From: Doryteuthis pealeii
Taxonomy: Eukaryota > Mollusca > Cephalopoda > Myopsida > Loliginidae
Assembly: GCA_023376005.1 (NCBI GenBank)
Contig: CM042152.1
Coordinates: forward strand, 76,624,012-76,688,011
DNA: 64,000 nucleotides
Reading direction: 5' to 3'
The notes beneath the pieces were generated by a model. It saw nothing but the letters and a program-made list of their open reading frames with translations. It was not told the origin of the DNA and made no database searches. A program made the translations under genes and the position numbers. Positions 1 to 13,201 of this stretch are shown here, in pieces (the stretch's first letter is position 1; each line of letters opens with the position of its first letter).

Positions 1-131
1 CCTGATAATAAAATATTGTCTCTGCCTGCTTATTGTTAAAGCGATAACAGCAGCGAAGTTTTGATTTTAATGAATTAATTTTGCAGTCTAAGCCGTTCAG
101 TTCCGAATTTATGGCTTATTTATGGTCCAGT

Positions 132-561
132 CTTTAGTAATTTTTATATCGTTAGAAAGATAAGAAAATACTCTTTCAAAATATGTAATTTGTGTGAGTT
201 TTTATTAATTGAATCATTTTTACAGCGAGTTAAAAAATTAAAAAATGGCTTCGGATAGCCACGCTGCCTATGATTATTGCGATACAAGCAGTGCAGTCTA
301 TAACAGTCAGATCGGAATCTCTTACCTATTTAGGATTTTAATCTTTAAAATATTTATATCTTTAGTAATAAGATGAAATAGTCTTTCTGAATATGTAATT
401 TGTATGTGTTTTATAGATTTTTTTTTTTTTACAGCGATTTAAAAAAATAAAAATACTACGTATAGGCGATAATACGAATACGGCAGTTCGGAATCTCTTA
501 GTCTTTCTGAATATGTAATTTGTATGTGTTTTTATAGATTAAATTATTTTTTACAGCGAGT
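132..561. repeat. Degenerate ~180-bp tandem units
   Basis: Three units share 'agtcttt..aatatgtaatttgt.tg.gttttta' followed by 'ttacagcgag/att' and 'cggaatctctta'. The second and third are closer to each other than to the first. No coding potential. Confidence 0.55.
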
Positions 562-1398
562 TTGTCCATATTCTTAAATTGTACAGTACACTCATTTTAA
601 TTTTAATTTTTGTAATGCATAAAAATTGTAGAAAATCAAAATGCACGCTTTACGGTTACATTATTAAAAAAATATTTAAATCCGTAAATAACAGTATCAA
701 GAAAATCAGTTTACGTCGTAAGTACGGTTACATATTTGTATAAATTAAACTAAGATTTTAATTCGAATAAAATGACTTTTAATTCTTTAATTTATTTATT
801 TAATTTTTATTGTTAGAGTTTTAAAGGGTTAAAAATAACAATAAGATTGACGAATTTCCTTAGAAACTGTTTTTCTTTTGGTTCGTTAACTAATTATTTT
901 CTCAAACCACGATAAAAAAAACAAAAAAAACAAAGGTTACTAATATGGACAAAATCCGGTGTTTTATCTTTAGTCGAAGGCCCGACTGGAAATAAGTAGT
1001 CAATTATTTGTAAGACGAAATTTATTTCAAGTTTATCTGACAATATCCAGTTATTGGAACATTTAAAAAAAAAATTATATGTAAGTACGAAAAATTGTAA
1101 GCGCTTTGTTTATCAAAATGACATGATTCGTTAGTAAATTACCCGAAAAGTTGATAAAACAAAACAACTAACAACCAACATTTAAATTATTATTCAAAAT
1201 ACAATTTAAAATATTCCTCAGAATTTGCCTTACAAATTAAATTTTAAGTTTTATGATTTTACTCTTTATTGTGAAGTCAATAAACATCGCTGAGTTTATA
1301 GTGCAACTTTTCAGTTCTGAAAAATTGGCATGTTTAAATAGAGATTTCATAGGTGACATTTGAACTTTTATGAAAATTGATGTTTGTAATTAATACAA
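562..1398. other. AT-rich stretch, nothing recognised
   Basis: No exon with conserved coding, RNA gene or named repeat is visible here. Confidence 0.3.
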
Positions 1399-1530
1399 AT
1401 TTTGTAATAAAACTTAATTTTAACTGGGGGGGGGGGGTAGGGTTAGGGTTGGGGGGGTAGTTTAATGGGAAAATAAAAAATAATTTGGGTTCCGTTCAAG
1501 CGGTTCCGATATGGGGGATCAATTTACTAA
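1399..1530. repeat. G-tract/telomere-like repeat family copy
   Basis: Shares 'ttttgtaataaaactTAATTTTAA', a poly-G run, GGGTTAGGGTT and 'tttaatgggaaaataaa' with the 9.0-9.6 kb cluster. Confidence 0.5.
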
Positions 1531-1720
1531 AACTTATACGAGGAAATGAGCACCCGTGAATACTCAAATAATAAAACTTTTAAGAATTTTTTTTTCAATC
1601 TGATAGATTGTGTGTAATCGATAATAATCAACTGAAGGAAAAAAAATAGATGTGGGGGGGGGGGAGTCCAGATAATCAGGTCCACCAAAACGTTTTTAAA
1701 CAATGTTTTTAAAATACAAG

Positions 1721-2086
1721 GTACCACCAATTTTACCCTGTGAAATTTACCCCCCCCCTCCCCCTATATTTAACACTATGAAACTTGCAGAAAAATTAAT
1801 ATTTTCTTGAAAAAATTTTTCCATTTGAGAAGAAAACCATTAATAAACTCCTGATGATTTTTAACTTTTTTTCAGCTTACGGAAATAATGAAAATTATGA
1901 CTGAAAAACAACGTTTTCATTTTTGCACTGTTAAATCAACTGAAAATTAACGTAGCTAAAAACAAGTTACGATAAGAGTTTTTTAAATTCTATGAAAAAT
2001 CAATTAATTATAAATAATAACAAAATATTTCCGTTTTATTCAAGATGGCCTAAACTGATCAATTGGTGGTCCTATAATACTATCTT
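1721..2086 (+). mobile_element. Internally deleted copy of the AGGTACCACC-ended element
   Basis: The left part matches 32278-32570 and the last ~60 bases match the other end of the same family near 33795-33850. The middle ~1.2 kb is missing, so this is a MITE-like deletion derivative. Confidence 0.6.
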
Positions 2087-2418
2087 AGGTTTTAGCAAAA
2101 ATAGATATTGCAATACGAAGAATTTAAATTTCGATTCTCAGCTTCTTTTTAAACTCAACATGCAATTAAGAACTAAATGTGAATTGTTGTCATGTACAAA
2201 AAATTTAAAACAATAACAAACAAATATACAAACGAATACTTTCAATTTGTTGTATAATAATATGAAATAATTTTAAACTATAAACAGAAAATACAAATCC
2301 TGAAATATACAAATTCTCAATGATTTTAGTTTCAAGAATTATTTTCCTCTTACCCCCTCTCTAACTACTGTCTTCCACTTTCTCTCTCACTCCCTGGTGA
2401 TCCAAATTTCATTTTAGT

Positions 2419-2445
2419 CCGGTCACGGACCGGGTACTTTAGCTA

Positions 2446-2446
<1 letters not shown>
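2419..2446 (+). mobile_element. Helitron-like 3' terminus
   Basis: A perfect 6-bp stem CCGGTC/GACCGG with loop ACG is followed 9 bases later by CTAG and then T. A hairpin plus CTRR before T is the Helitron 3' signature. The 5' TC end was not located. Confidence 0.5.
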
Positions 2447-2490
<44 letters not shown>

Positions 2491-2520
2491 ATACACATTA
2501 CCAAAAATGATGAAATTAGC

Positions 2521-2562
<42 letters not shown>
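2447..2562. repeat. Two (TA)n microsatellites
   Basis: Long TA arrays at about 2447-2490 and 2523-2560, starting directly at the Helitron-like end. Confidence 0.9.
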
Positions 2563-2563
<1 letters not shown>

Positions 2564-2690
2564 TACTAAACATTTCTAGTGACGTAGAAAAATGTTACAT
2601 ACACAAAAACAATTTTTATATATAGCTACACATTGTATTTTATACTAGAGGATACTTTAAATAATAATATTTTGCTGGAGATTTTTTTAC

Positions 2691-2803
2691 CTGAGAGATT
2701 TCAGAATTTTGTTTGGCCTTATTGGATGGATGATCAGCTATGACACTGCAATTATTGGTCAGTGGTTTACTCTTATTGGAAACTGTTTTCTGTGTTGCAG
2801 GTC
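2691..2803 (-). CDS. CEP162: CEP162 exon 16 (last visible)
   Basis: 113 bases between tttttcag and gtaaaaaa, ending in phase 0 at EISQ. A good donor and no stop codon show that the gene continues leftwards; I see no further exon in bases 1-2690. Confidence 0.7.
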
Positions 2804-5800
2804 CTGAAAAACAAAGAAACAAAACTTGGGCAATTATTAACAATCTTACTACAATTCCCTAAACACTCCTCTTTGCATAATTCAACCATGCTGACAGTTA
2901 TGACCACCAAATGTTTGTGGATATTAATGGGACCCAAGGACATGTTTTTATGTAACGATAGACATTCACACAATTTGAAGTGTCAGCATTGCCTAGTGAG
3001 TCTCACTACTATGTCCTGGATGCATGCTCAGTATTAAGATTTTGCATCGGCAGTGGCTAGTTTCATCGTGGTGTGAAGGGCCAGGATGCTAGAAGCTGAG
3101 AATTGGAGCACTCGGATTTAGTGGTACCGCCTGCTTTATTAATATGGTATGCAGGCATATATTTAATATTTAATTAACCATTGAAATTAATTATTGAATC
3201 TATTAGTGAGACAGTTGTTTGTGTTAGTATTGCAATGTATAATTTCAATTAAACTTAGTTTTAAAAAATATTTTTCAACATTAAATGTATAGTAATTTGG
3301 GTTTTTTGTTGTTTATTTTTTTTAAGCAATACATAATTAAAAACAACCTTGATCCCCTAAAACCGTAACCCAATTCGCAAAATGTTAATTCATAGACTGT
3401 AGTTAAACTGTCATTGGGGACCACCAAAAAACTTTCCGTTTTAATTTAAAAAAAAAAAATCAGAAGTCAGCCCTTTTTTCAAGAGCACTTTGTCTTGAGG
3501 ATAAGTGGCTAATACCCTGTTTTGAAACCAATGGTAACAGATGCCTTTTAATTGTATAGTATACCATAACAAATAAATATAGCTCTTACACCTGTAATCA
3601 AGAAATTTATTTTCCTTACTCCAATACAATATATATATATATAGATATATATAGATATATATATACATACATACATGTGTGTGTGCATGTGTGTAATAAT
3701 ATTCTTACCTGATTTGTGAAATGTAGCTGGACGACTGGCAGAAGAGATTTCCCTTTTACTTTTTGTTTTAGTTGTTGCCAAAGATCTTTGTCCATAGCCA
3801 GAACTGGGTAACTTGGAATATTTGTTAGGTTTTTGCAGTTCAGCATTATTGGCTACAAAAACAAAAATATTAAAACTCCATTAAAAAAATACAGCATGAC
3901 TTAGAGATGAGTTTTCATGAGGAGCAGACTGACAGAATTATGGGTTCCTTAATCCACCCATCCCCACCATTCATTTCATACAGATATGGACAATCTTAAT
4001 TAAATATTTATTTATAAAGCTCTGTATTTCAACACATATCGACTACCTTATCAGCAAGGCCTGAAATGCACCAACTGCATCAGTGGTGTTACATATATGT
4101 ATGTTTTTGGGGGAGGATATGTGCTTAATTGAAGTCATACCTAATTTTGAAAATTAATTAGTTAATAATTAATGAATTTAGGCGGGCATATATGTTCAAA
4201 TATAAGGCTAAACAAATCGAGAAAATGTCAATCCCTGTATGTACATTTCAACCTATGTATGTATATGCATGTAGGGGTGAGCATATCTGTAAGAGTGCAT
4301 GTGGGCATAGGTAGCGCATATGTATTTATGCACGTGGATATATGTGCATAGTAATATGAAAAGAATATCTAAATCATTTAGAGAGGTCAGCAGATTTTAA
4401 TAGATAATAAAATAGAAAGAAAAGGATTTCTCAATCAGGATGAAAAGGTTAATTTTTTAAATGTCTATAATAAAGTCAAGTCTTTGATACTAATATAGTC
4501 AGAGGTCAGTAGACAAGGATATCATTTTTGTTAGGTACAAGTTATTATGATTTTTGTGGCCATCCTTAGGCTTCAAGCATGAGCACTGCCCAGAGGAGAT
4601 CCCTTATGTTAAACAGAGCACGATCCTTAGTGAAGAAACCTTTGGTTGCTCCTTGGTGTCTCTTAATATTGGGTATGTTCTTTGGTGTTCCTTAATGACT
4701 TGCTAAACAACCACATATTCGGGCTGTTGATTGGCTGGTGTTTAAATCATGTGACCTCATTTAGTCTATAATGAATTAGTGGAGTTATGGTCGAGAGTAG
4801 TGTGAGTTCAAGCCTAGGGAGGTAAGTAGTAGGGGCTTACCAGAAACATAAAAGTTAGCAGCTGGTTGTTTAAACATAAAACAGGACAGGAAACTGTCCA
4901 GTGCCAAAGTCCATATTACAAAGTGTCACATGTCTCCCCCACCCACCCCCTGACGCCACAAGGATAAATCAGAAATGGGAATAATGGAATTGACAAGTAA
5001 ATTTTTTTTGGTGGTGTTGACCCGTAGCTTTCAACCCAAAATTGTAGCTGACTAATATGGAATTGAATTGTTTAGCAACTGAGGCTGTACAGGCTGTGGA
5101 CAATACAGCCACAAACACAACCAGTTCATAAGCTGAATAGTATTAGATAAAACTAAATAAGCATAGATCAGGCATATCAAACATGTGACCCTCAGCAAGG
5201 ACAGATGCGGCCCACACACAGACTGCATTCTCATACAATGTTTTTACAGTACCTCAGTTTTTTAAAAAGTTTTTTTTCCAACAGTTCTTCGGCAAAAGCA
5301 GTTGTTTCTCTTCATTAGGGCAATGCATTGTTAAGAAACAAAGTTTGTTATCAATGTATTGTCCCTCATCCCTTCCTTTGTGTTGCAGAAAGAGTAAGCT
5401 AACTCAGTCAATGAAACATTTTATTATTTGAACTCAGTCAGTAATAGTCTTTTTTGCTTTCTTTTTAATAAAAATGTTTTCTTAGATATATATTCATTGG
5501 CTTCTAGTTGATAAAGAAATTAATTATAGCAATCATCCCTTTGTTCTGTTAATGTAGAAGAATTCAAAGACTTAGTTGTCATGTGCAGCACTCACGGCAG
5601 TCATATATAATCCATGCTGCCCTCATGACATACATATGTAATGCATGCGACCCTAGGAAGCTACTCAGTTTAATATGCTTGCTATAGAGTTAAAAAAAAA
5701 ATGGGAGGAAACTAACAAAAACAATATAAAATTTTTCTTACTTGACTTTTTGGGTTGTATTGGATGAACAGGATCAATTTGTTGGAATTTTGGTTTTGTC

Positions 5801-8800
5801 TGAATTAAATCCTACAAAACAAAGAGAAATACACAACAGTAAAAATTCAATAAGATTCAAATGTAATGTATGTGTTGCCAAGGGTTCATATTCAAATGTA
5901 TAAGGCTGTTTATTTTTATATAAAAGCTAATTTATTACTCAATATCATGAAAACGATTTTGGCACAAAGACTCACAAGACCTCCAGGAATATTAGCATGA
6001 AGTGAAACACAGTCTCATTCAGGATTTGAACTTGTGTTGCTGAGTCCATTCTCTAAAACAATAATCATTATATTACACACACACAAACACACACACCTCC
6101 ATGATGTTTGTGTATAGGTAAAAGTCTTGAGAGACCATCAGTATGAAAAAATAAGTTCCATACTGAGTCCACAGAAATCCATGTAGAGGAGTTATAAATT
6201 CTACACCAAACTAGAACATTTTGCAGAAATGGCTGAAAGTGAAACTAATTCTTTATTGGTATAGAATACAATTCTATATTTTTAAATACAAAGAATTTAC
6301 ACATTTCTTTTCCCAAACTTAAGGAAAAGAAATTAAAACAAACACACAACACAATCCTTTTCCTAAACTTAAGAAAAAGTGATTAAAACAAATGTTTACA
6401 TAAAAATCAGATTGGCTAGGTTAGCATTGCTTACTACTACATACGCGCGTTTGTGCCAAAAGTTAATTACTTTTTGATCCGACTAGGTATCATAAAACAC
6501 AGAGAAGAAATCAGCAATTACACAGACTTCATCTCACGTTCAAATCGGACACATCCGACGACCACAAACAAACACACAAATCCCATCTCGCGGCCAGATA
6601 GAACACGACCAAGAAACAGGACCGAACAAACGATTCCACCACCTCAACACAATTACGACGCTCCTACTACTACCATTATTCTTACCACTTCGTTCTACAT
6701 CAAGAATCCGTTTCAGCAGGTTGTATATACAAACTTGATTTTCATTTCTGTCAACATCTAAACAAACTTTTCCAAACTTAACACACAAACTTTTACATTT
6801 TACATTACACATTTCTTAGAAAACCTTTCCACATCATATCTACACTATTCCTTTTGAACATTCACATATTATTGCAAATTTATTCTCTAAATAAATTTAT
6901 TTGTTATTTTATAATTATATGCATTTGTTTTATCATTTCTCCATATTTTCTACCTAAACTATTTCATATTTTATTCGTCATTTTAATATCATTTTCTAAC
7001 CCCTACAACAAGGCCTCTACATTGGTTATAGTAAAGTCTAATTGATCATGACAGAACAACATCTCAGGATTTTTGGATAGAAATTCTGGATCATTGTGAA
7101 GATGATGATAGATTTATGGAGTATCTAATTTTCAGTGTTGAGTCAATTAAATTGCTTACAACTGATGTAATAACCTTCATGTCTTTTTTGTGAAGATGAA
7201 GATGGCTTTATGGAGCATCTAATCTTCAGTGACGAGTCGACTAAGCTGCAGAAATAAACTACAACGGTTAATCTAATAAAAACTGTGTATTGTGAATGTC
7301 AATATCTTAAATAGTTTTATTTTTTGATAAATATTTTTCAAACTGTGTTTTTCTTTTGTAGACATATTGTACTTACCCCAGATGCAGCAACAGAAGTGCT
7401 AAGATCATGATCAGGACTTTGAGTAATTACGGCAGGTACAAGATCAAAACCATGAACCACAACAGGAGTTGGTTGTTCAAGGGACGATGATAATGACAAG
7501 CAAGGATCTAGTTTTTAAAAAAAGAAAATAAAAGAAAAAAGGAAAGATATTTTATAAAGTTAGAGAATTTAAATCAATTTCATTAGAAGAATAAAAAATG
7601 AAAACATCAAATATTAATGAAAACAATTTCATGAAAGACAAAGAATGGAATTATTTCTTTTTTTTTTAAATAAACTCACTTAAAGGCCATAATTGGTGGC
7701 TTTAAGTTTGAAAAATAATCAAAGTTCCAATTACCATTGAATTGGGAAGACATGGCAACAAACGGTTGTAACCCAATACAAACCCAAATAGTTGCAAAGT
7801 CTACTGCAGAATGACAGGGTATTTATAAAACTCCACAATATCATTCAAATCAAGCAGCCAATCAGAATTCAAGGAATGGAATCACCCAAATCACCCAAAT
7901 TCATGAATGGATCATGAATGGATCATAAATACCAACTGTCTTGGACACTGCTTAAGTTGTACTTAGCTGCTGTTATTCAAACCAACAGTAGACTAACTGA
8001 CACCAATAAAGTTGATAACAAGAAAGATCCTATTTATACAATTTATATTATAAGTAATTATAAATAAACAAATAGATAAAGTGATCTATTATACAATTAA
8101 CATTAGGAGGCACATGGTGTATTGATTATCATCATAGGAAATGGTCTTTGTAATCAGAGTTCAGCGCTAATACCCTTGGGAAATGTATGTATCTAATTAG
8201 TCTCCCTCTAGCAATGGGTAAATAGTAGAGCAGACTCGGCTCTTTAACCTTGGTTAGGCAACCAGTATAAGAGAAGAAAAACTCTGAATTCAAACCTATT
8301 AAACTTCATTTAAGAAATTGATCTTGTGTCACATCCTACTCGTATGGAAGGGTTGGTTGATATATACATATATATTTTGCTTGTAAATCCATAGACAGAC
8401 AGCAATATTAATTACAAAGAAAAGACACTGAATGAAAAAATGAGTAAATTTATAAACTAAAGTCAACAAAACAATAAAAAGACAGAGAAGGGTTAATCAA
8501 AATAAAAGCAGCTTAAACCCACCCACATTCCTGCAGGCAGGTATATATAAAATGGAATAGCCCACCCTATTTAGTCTCCGGAAGAAGGTGTGTCTTGAAA
8601 ACCAAAATCACAGTAGAAAGAAAACTTTTTTCTATAACTATCTATTATTATACTAAAGCTGAGATTTGGAGCGTTCAATCCCTAAAGGCTTTTTTGTTTG
8701 TGACCATGATCACACAAAATTTGTCTCTAATTATTCCTTAGTTTTAGCTCAACCTATTGTTTGAAAAAAAAAAACACTTTAATTGATTTAGTCGGAATTT

Positions 8801-10470
8801 GCAATTAAGTCAAATCTTGACTCATCCCTGTCTTTACATCCTACGTTCCTCCCCTTTTTACTCCCTATACGCCAAGGAAGGGGGCATGAAATTGATCACA
8901 AGTAATATTACTACAAAGGCAGCACTCAGCCCCTCCCATATCCTATAACTCTAGAGTCGCCTGTCTTACATTCAAAGGGTAGACGAAAAACACCCGCCCC
9001 GTGGGCTCTGTTTTTTATAACCCAGAAAAAACAGAACCCAGACATTTTGTAATAAAACTGTTAATTTTAAGTAGGGTGGGGTTAGAGTTTAGGGTTGGGG
9101 TTGGGTTTTCGGGAAAAACGCCCTAAGTTGGTTTTGTTTTTTTTTGGGGAGGGGGGGGGTTGCAAGTGATACCACTTCGTCTACGGACTTCAATCGTAGC
9201 TGGTGTTTTTTTTTTTTCAGCAGCCATCGGCTAGCATTTTTTGAGGCAGGATGCGGGACGGTTCTCTGCGAAGAGTACCATTTTTTTTTTTTTTAAAAGA
9301 ATCTGTTCGAGTAGTAAATAAGTACTAAAAATCGAAAAATAAAATGAAAATGAAAACTAAAAAATAATTTTTGGAGTATTATTTGGGTAATATTTGCGGA
9401 CTTCTGTCCTGGAATCCTGCTTCAAAAAATCGTAGCCAGTGACTGCTGAAAAAAAAAAATCCATAGCCGAAGCGGTGTAAAAAATAGAGTTAGGGTTTAA
9501 GGCTAGGGTTTCGGTTGGGGTTAGGGTTAGTTTAATGGAAAATAAATAATTTGGGTGACCCAGGAAAAACAGAACCACAAATTTTGTAATAAAGCTTAAT
9601 TTTAACTAGAGGGGGTTGGGGTTGGGTTTTCAGGAAAAAGGCCCTAAGTTGTTTTTTTTTCTTTTTTTCAAGTGATACCGCTTCGGCTACGGACTTCAAT
9701 CATAGCTGGTGTTGTTTTTTCAACAGTCTGCGGCTAGCAGTTTTTGAGGCAGGAGGCCAGGACGGAACTCTGCAAAGATTACCATTATTTGTATTATTTA
9801 GTCTATTGTCCTCATCTTCATTGTTATCTGTACAGCGTTTCAGCCGATGTGCCCTCCGGCCTTCTTCAGGTATTTCTTGTCGGACACAGGAACCTTCTTG
9901 TAATAGGGAGCCATCACAGAACTTTGAACCTAACTCTTTATTCAGCCCACAGGGGTATCATGTTCTCATTCCACTAACAATAACTGAGGTACAGGTGTTA
10001 AGCTATGTTAATTATTATTCTATGTTACTGCTGCCCCTGACCAGGATTGAACCTGCAGTCTAGAGATAACTGTCATTTAGAACTGTTTTAACCTAACTCC
10101 TTTATCTACTAGGTTATGTGTCTAATTGGACAATCCAGTGTGAATTTTTTTCAAGCGCAAAGGTTAGAATTTATTTTGTAAAAACGAATTTTAATTAGCG
10201 TCTTGGCAGATCAAGATGATCGAAATTGACTGAAAACATCGTTTTAAATGTATCAAAAATAAATTAAATGTGTAATATTATTTTGCTTTTTTGCTTATGC
10301 TCATTATGTTACTTTTTCGACTTAAAACTTGACCTTAAATCGTTTTAATGGATTTTAATTCATTTTTAAAATGAAAAGCAGATGATATTTTGGCAGATCC
10401 TACTCTTTTTCCTAATCCCAATCATCTAGCAAGAGCTTAACGGGTGACCCAACGGGTCACTTTTTGTCTA

Positions 10471-10505
<35 letters not shown>

Positions 10506-13158
10506 TAGATACACAATTAGCATTTAACAGTTATCTCCTTGATAAAATCATAATGACTGGGGTGAACATGAACACAGATCCAACACAATAACAACAACAC
10601 TAGTAGTAGTAGTAGTAGTTTATATTTACCTAACCCCTCTCTGCCACAAGCAGGATGCAATATAAGGTCAATTTCTAAACAGAATACAGCTAGTTTAAAT
10701 CAAGAGTTTTCCTTCTCCTACATTAGTTGCTGTACCAAGGCTAAAGAGAGCAGTCTGTCTTAGTTGTCATGATAATAGTAGTAATGGTTTTTGCAAATTC
10801 TAACACCAGTATTAGCTGGTGGCATTTACAGGGGTTCCAAGTGACAGTAAGTCTCCTCAGTTCTCCAGGACTCTTCTCAGTATTCTCAAGCCAATCTTAC
10901 TAGAGATGAAGTCTGAACCTTCTCAATCCATCCATGGATCTCTAACTTTCCCAGTCTCTTTTACAGGTTCTTTGGGATTGTTTCAAGAGCTCTGAATACT
11001 ATTGGTATCACTGTCACCTTTATTATTAAGTTACAAACCAGATTAGAATTTTTTTTATTCTCCAAGAGCATTATGATAGTATTGTGACAACAAAAATCAT
11101 GCTACAATGTGCCATTTTTTTATGTTATAGTTGTGGTCCTATACTAGTCATAGTACTAAGTCATCTCATCAAGTACCATGACTAATGTAGGATCACATTT
11201 GGTGCCTTAGGACACACGATCAAACCCTGCCAGTTATCCATGGCACATCCGCATCCAGAAAATAACCCAAAGATATACTAGACCATACCTGACAAAAGAA
11301 GGAAGAATTCTCTCCAAAACGCCTCTTCAGAAAAACCAATAATCTCTAAGTTCCTGAAATTCAACCATTGCCACTGATAACTATAAAAAATAACACCAGA
11401 CAAATTGCCACTGTCTTCTCTCTCCAAAAACAAAGATGATATATTTTTTCCTTATTCTTTATTGCACAATTTTGAGTCAATAAATGTTTATTGTTATCAA
11501 TGGAGAGTTTTCTTGTCTTTAGAATTGCCAACAACTACAGCAACTCATTTTCACTAATCTTCTGACCAGTCACAAAGACGCTCCGACCAAGTTGTGTCAA
11601 TCTGAATTTTGTGAATAAAAGGAAATCACAGCATGGGTGCAAAAATCTTCAACCAAGCAACTCGTCGGAAACACATGTGGTAGTCACAGAACTAATTTAC
11701 CTCATCAAGTACTGTGGCTAGCATTGGACCAAACATATAAAAATTGGATTTCTATTAACATAAATAATAAAAGTTTAGTATATAGAGATAAAAACACCAA
11801 GAACATACCTTGATTATTGGGTATTGCAGCAGATGGTTCAGTTTCAGTATTTTTAAAGAGATCATTGATGGTGAGTTTACTAATATCCAAACCTGTTAAA
11901 GAATAAATTAGACATTTATTAAGATTTATTGAATAAATAACTCAACTTATCAAACTTTTCAAATTTCAGTGAAAATTATACAAAACAACCAATTTTTGAT
12001 TTAGTTTGGTTTCTTTGTCTAATGGTATATCAACCTTCATGGGTTATTTAATGTCAAAGCCATTCTTGTAGAAGGACAGTAGTTGTACTATTCAACCTAT
12101 AGCTGGGGGGATAGGGAGATTGAGGTAGAATGTTGTATAAGGTGATCAGTATTCAGCTGTATTGCAAGTTAAATCTCCAATGAGAATCCAGAGTTAGAAG
12201 GTGGTATATATAGCAGGTTGGGCTATTCCACTATGTACCTTGGCCAAGTTCATTCCCAAGATTCTGATTGGTTGCTGGTTTTAGTGTAGATACTTTGATC
12301 CATATATATCCATATATATTTATATACATATATTGATTCTACATTATATTATTTAATGCCAAAGCCATCCTTGTAGAAGAAAACTAGTGCTACTATTTAA
12401 TCTACAGGTAGAGGAATGAGGAAGTTCATACCTTTCCCAAGGGTATTAGTCTGAAAGTGAGCATAATAGTGTGACTGGAGTTTGACTCTTCCCTACTATG
12501 ATGTTCTAGTTCAGTATGTGATCCACCACGCAATGGGGACTTCCCCACCAATTTTAACATTTAAAGAGAAGAAAATTCATAGGATTTGTAAAATAATTTA
12601 TGAAAATTAATTTATATCCACTGTTCAATAAATCTTCAAAAATGTGTAAAAATGCCCAAAAATAACTTATATACGTACACGTCTTATAAAGGGATGTTGT
12701 AAAGTCCTCAGCTTAACCAAAAAGCAGATAATCTAGAGATATGAAACATTTATTCTGCTTCATATATTTACCCTGGAGTTTAACACAAAATTTATCAAAT
12801 TTATTTCACCATTACAAAAAAAAAAGAAAAAAAAAGATATTTCCTTCTTGTTTGTCTAAATTTTTGCGATTAGGCTTGATAATTTGTATTATTTAGATTT
12901 TTTGAACTGTTGTCCTCATCTTTATTGTTATATACACAATGTTTCAACTGATGTGCACTGAAGTCATGGTTAATGGAATGAGAACAATCTACCCCAAAGA
13001 ATTAAATAAAGGGTTTGGTTCAAAGTTACATGAAGGCTCCTAAGTTCAACCATAAGGTTTGCGAATTCAACAAGAAATACCGGAAAAGGCCAGGGGGCAC
13101 ATGAACTGAAATGCTCTGTGAATAAATAAAGATAAGAACAACAGTTCAAAAAAATAAG

Positions 13159-13201
<43 letters not shown>

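Noticed and set aside
1722..2216. Extra CEP162 exon in the 1992-2216 open frame
   Set aside because: Wrong strand, and the sequence belongs to the AGGTACCACC element.
6453..6761. 102-codon plus-strand open frame
   Set aside because: Low-complexity Thr/Asn/Arg composition, overlaps an equally long minus frame, no splice or family signal.
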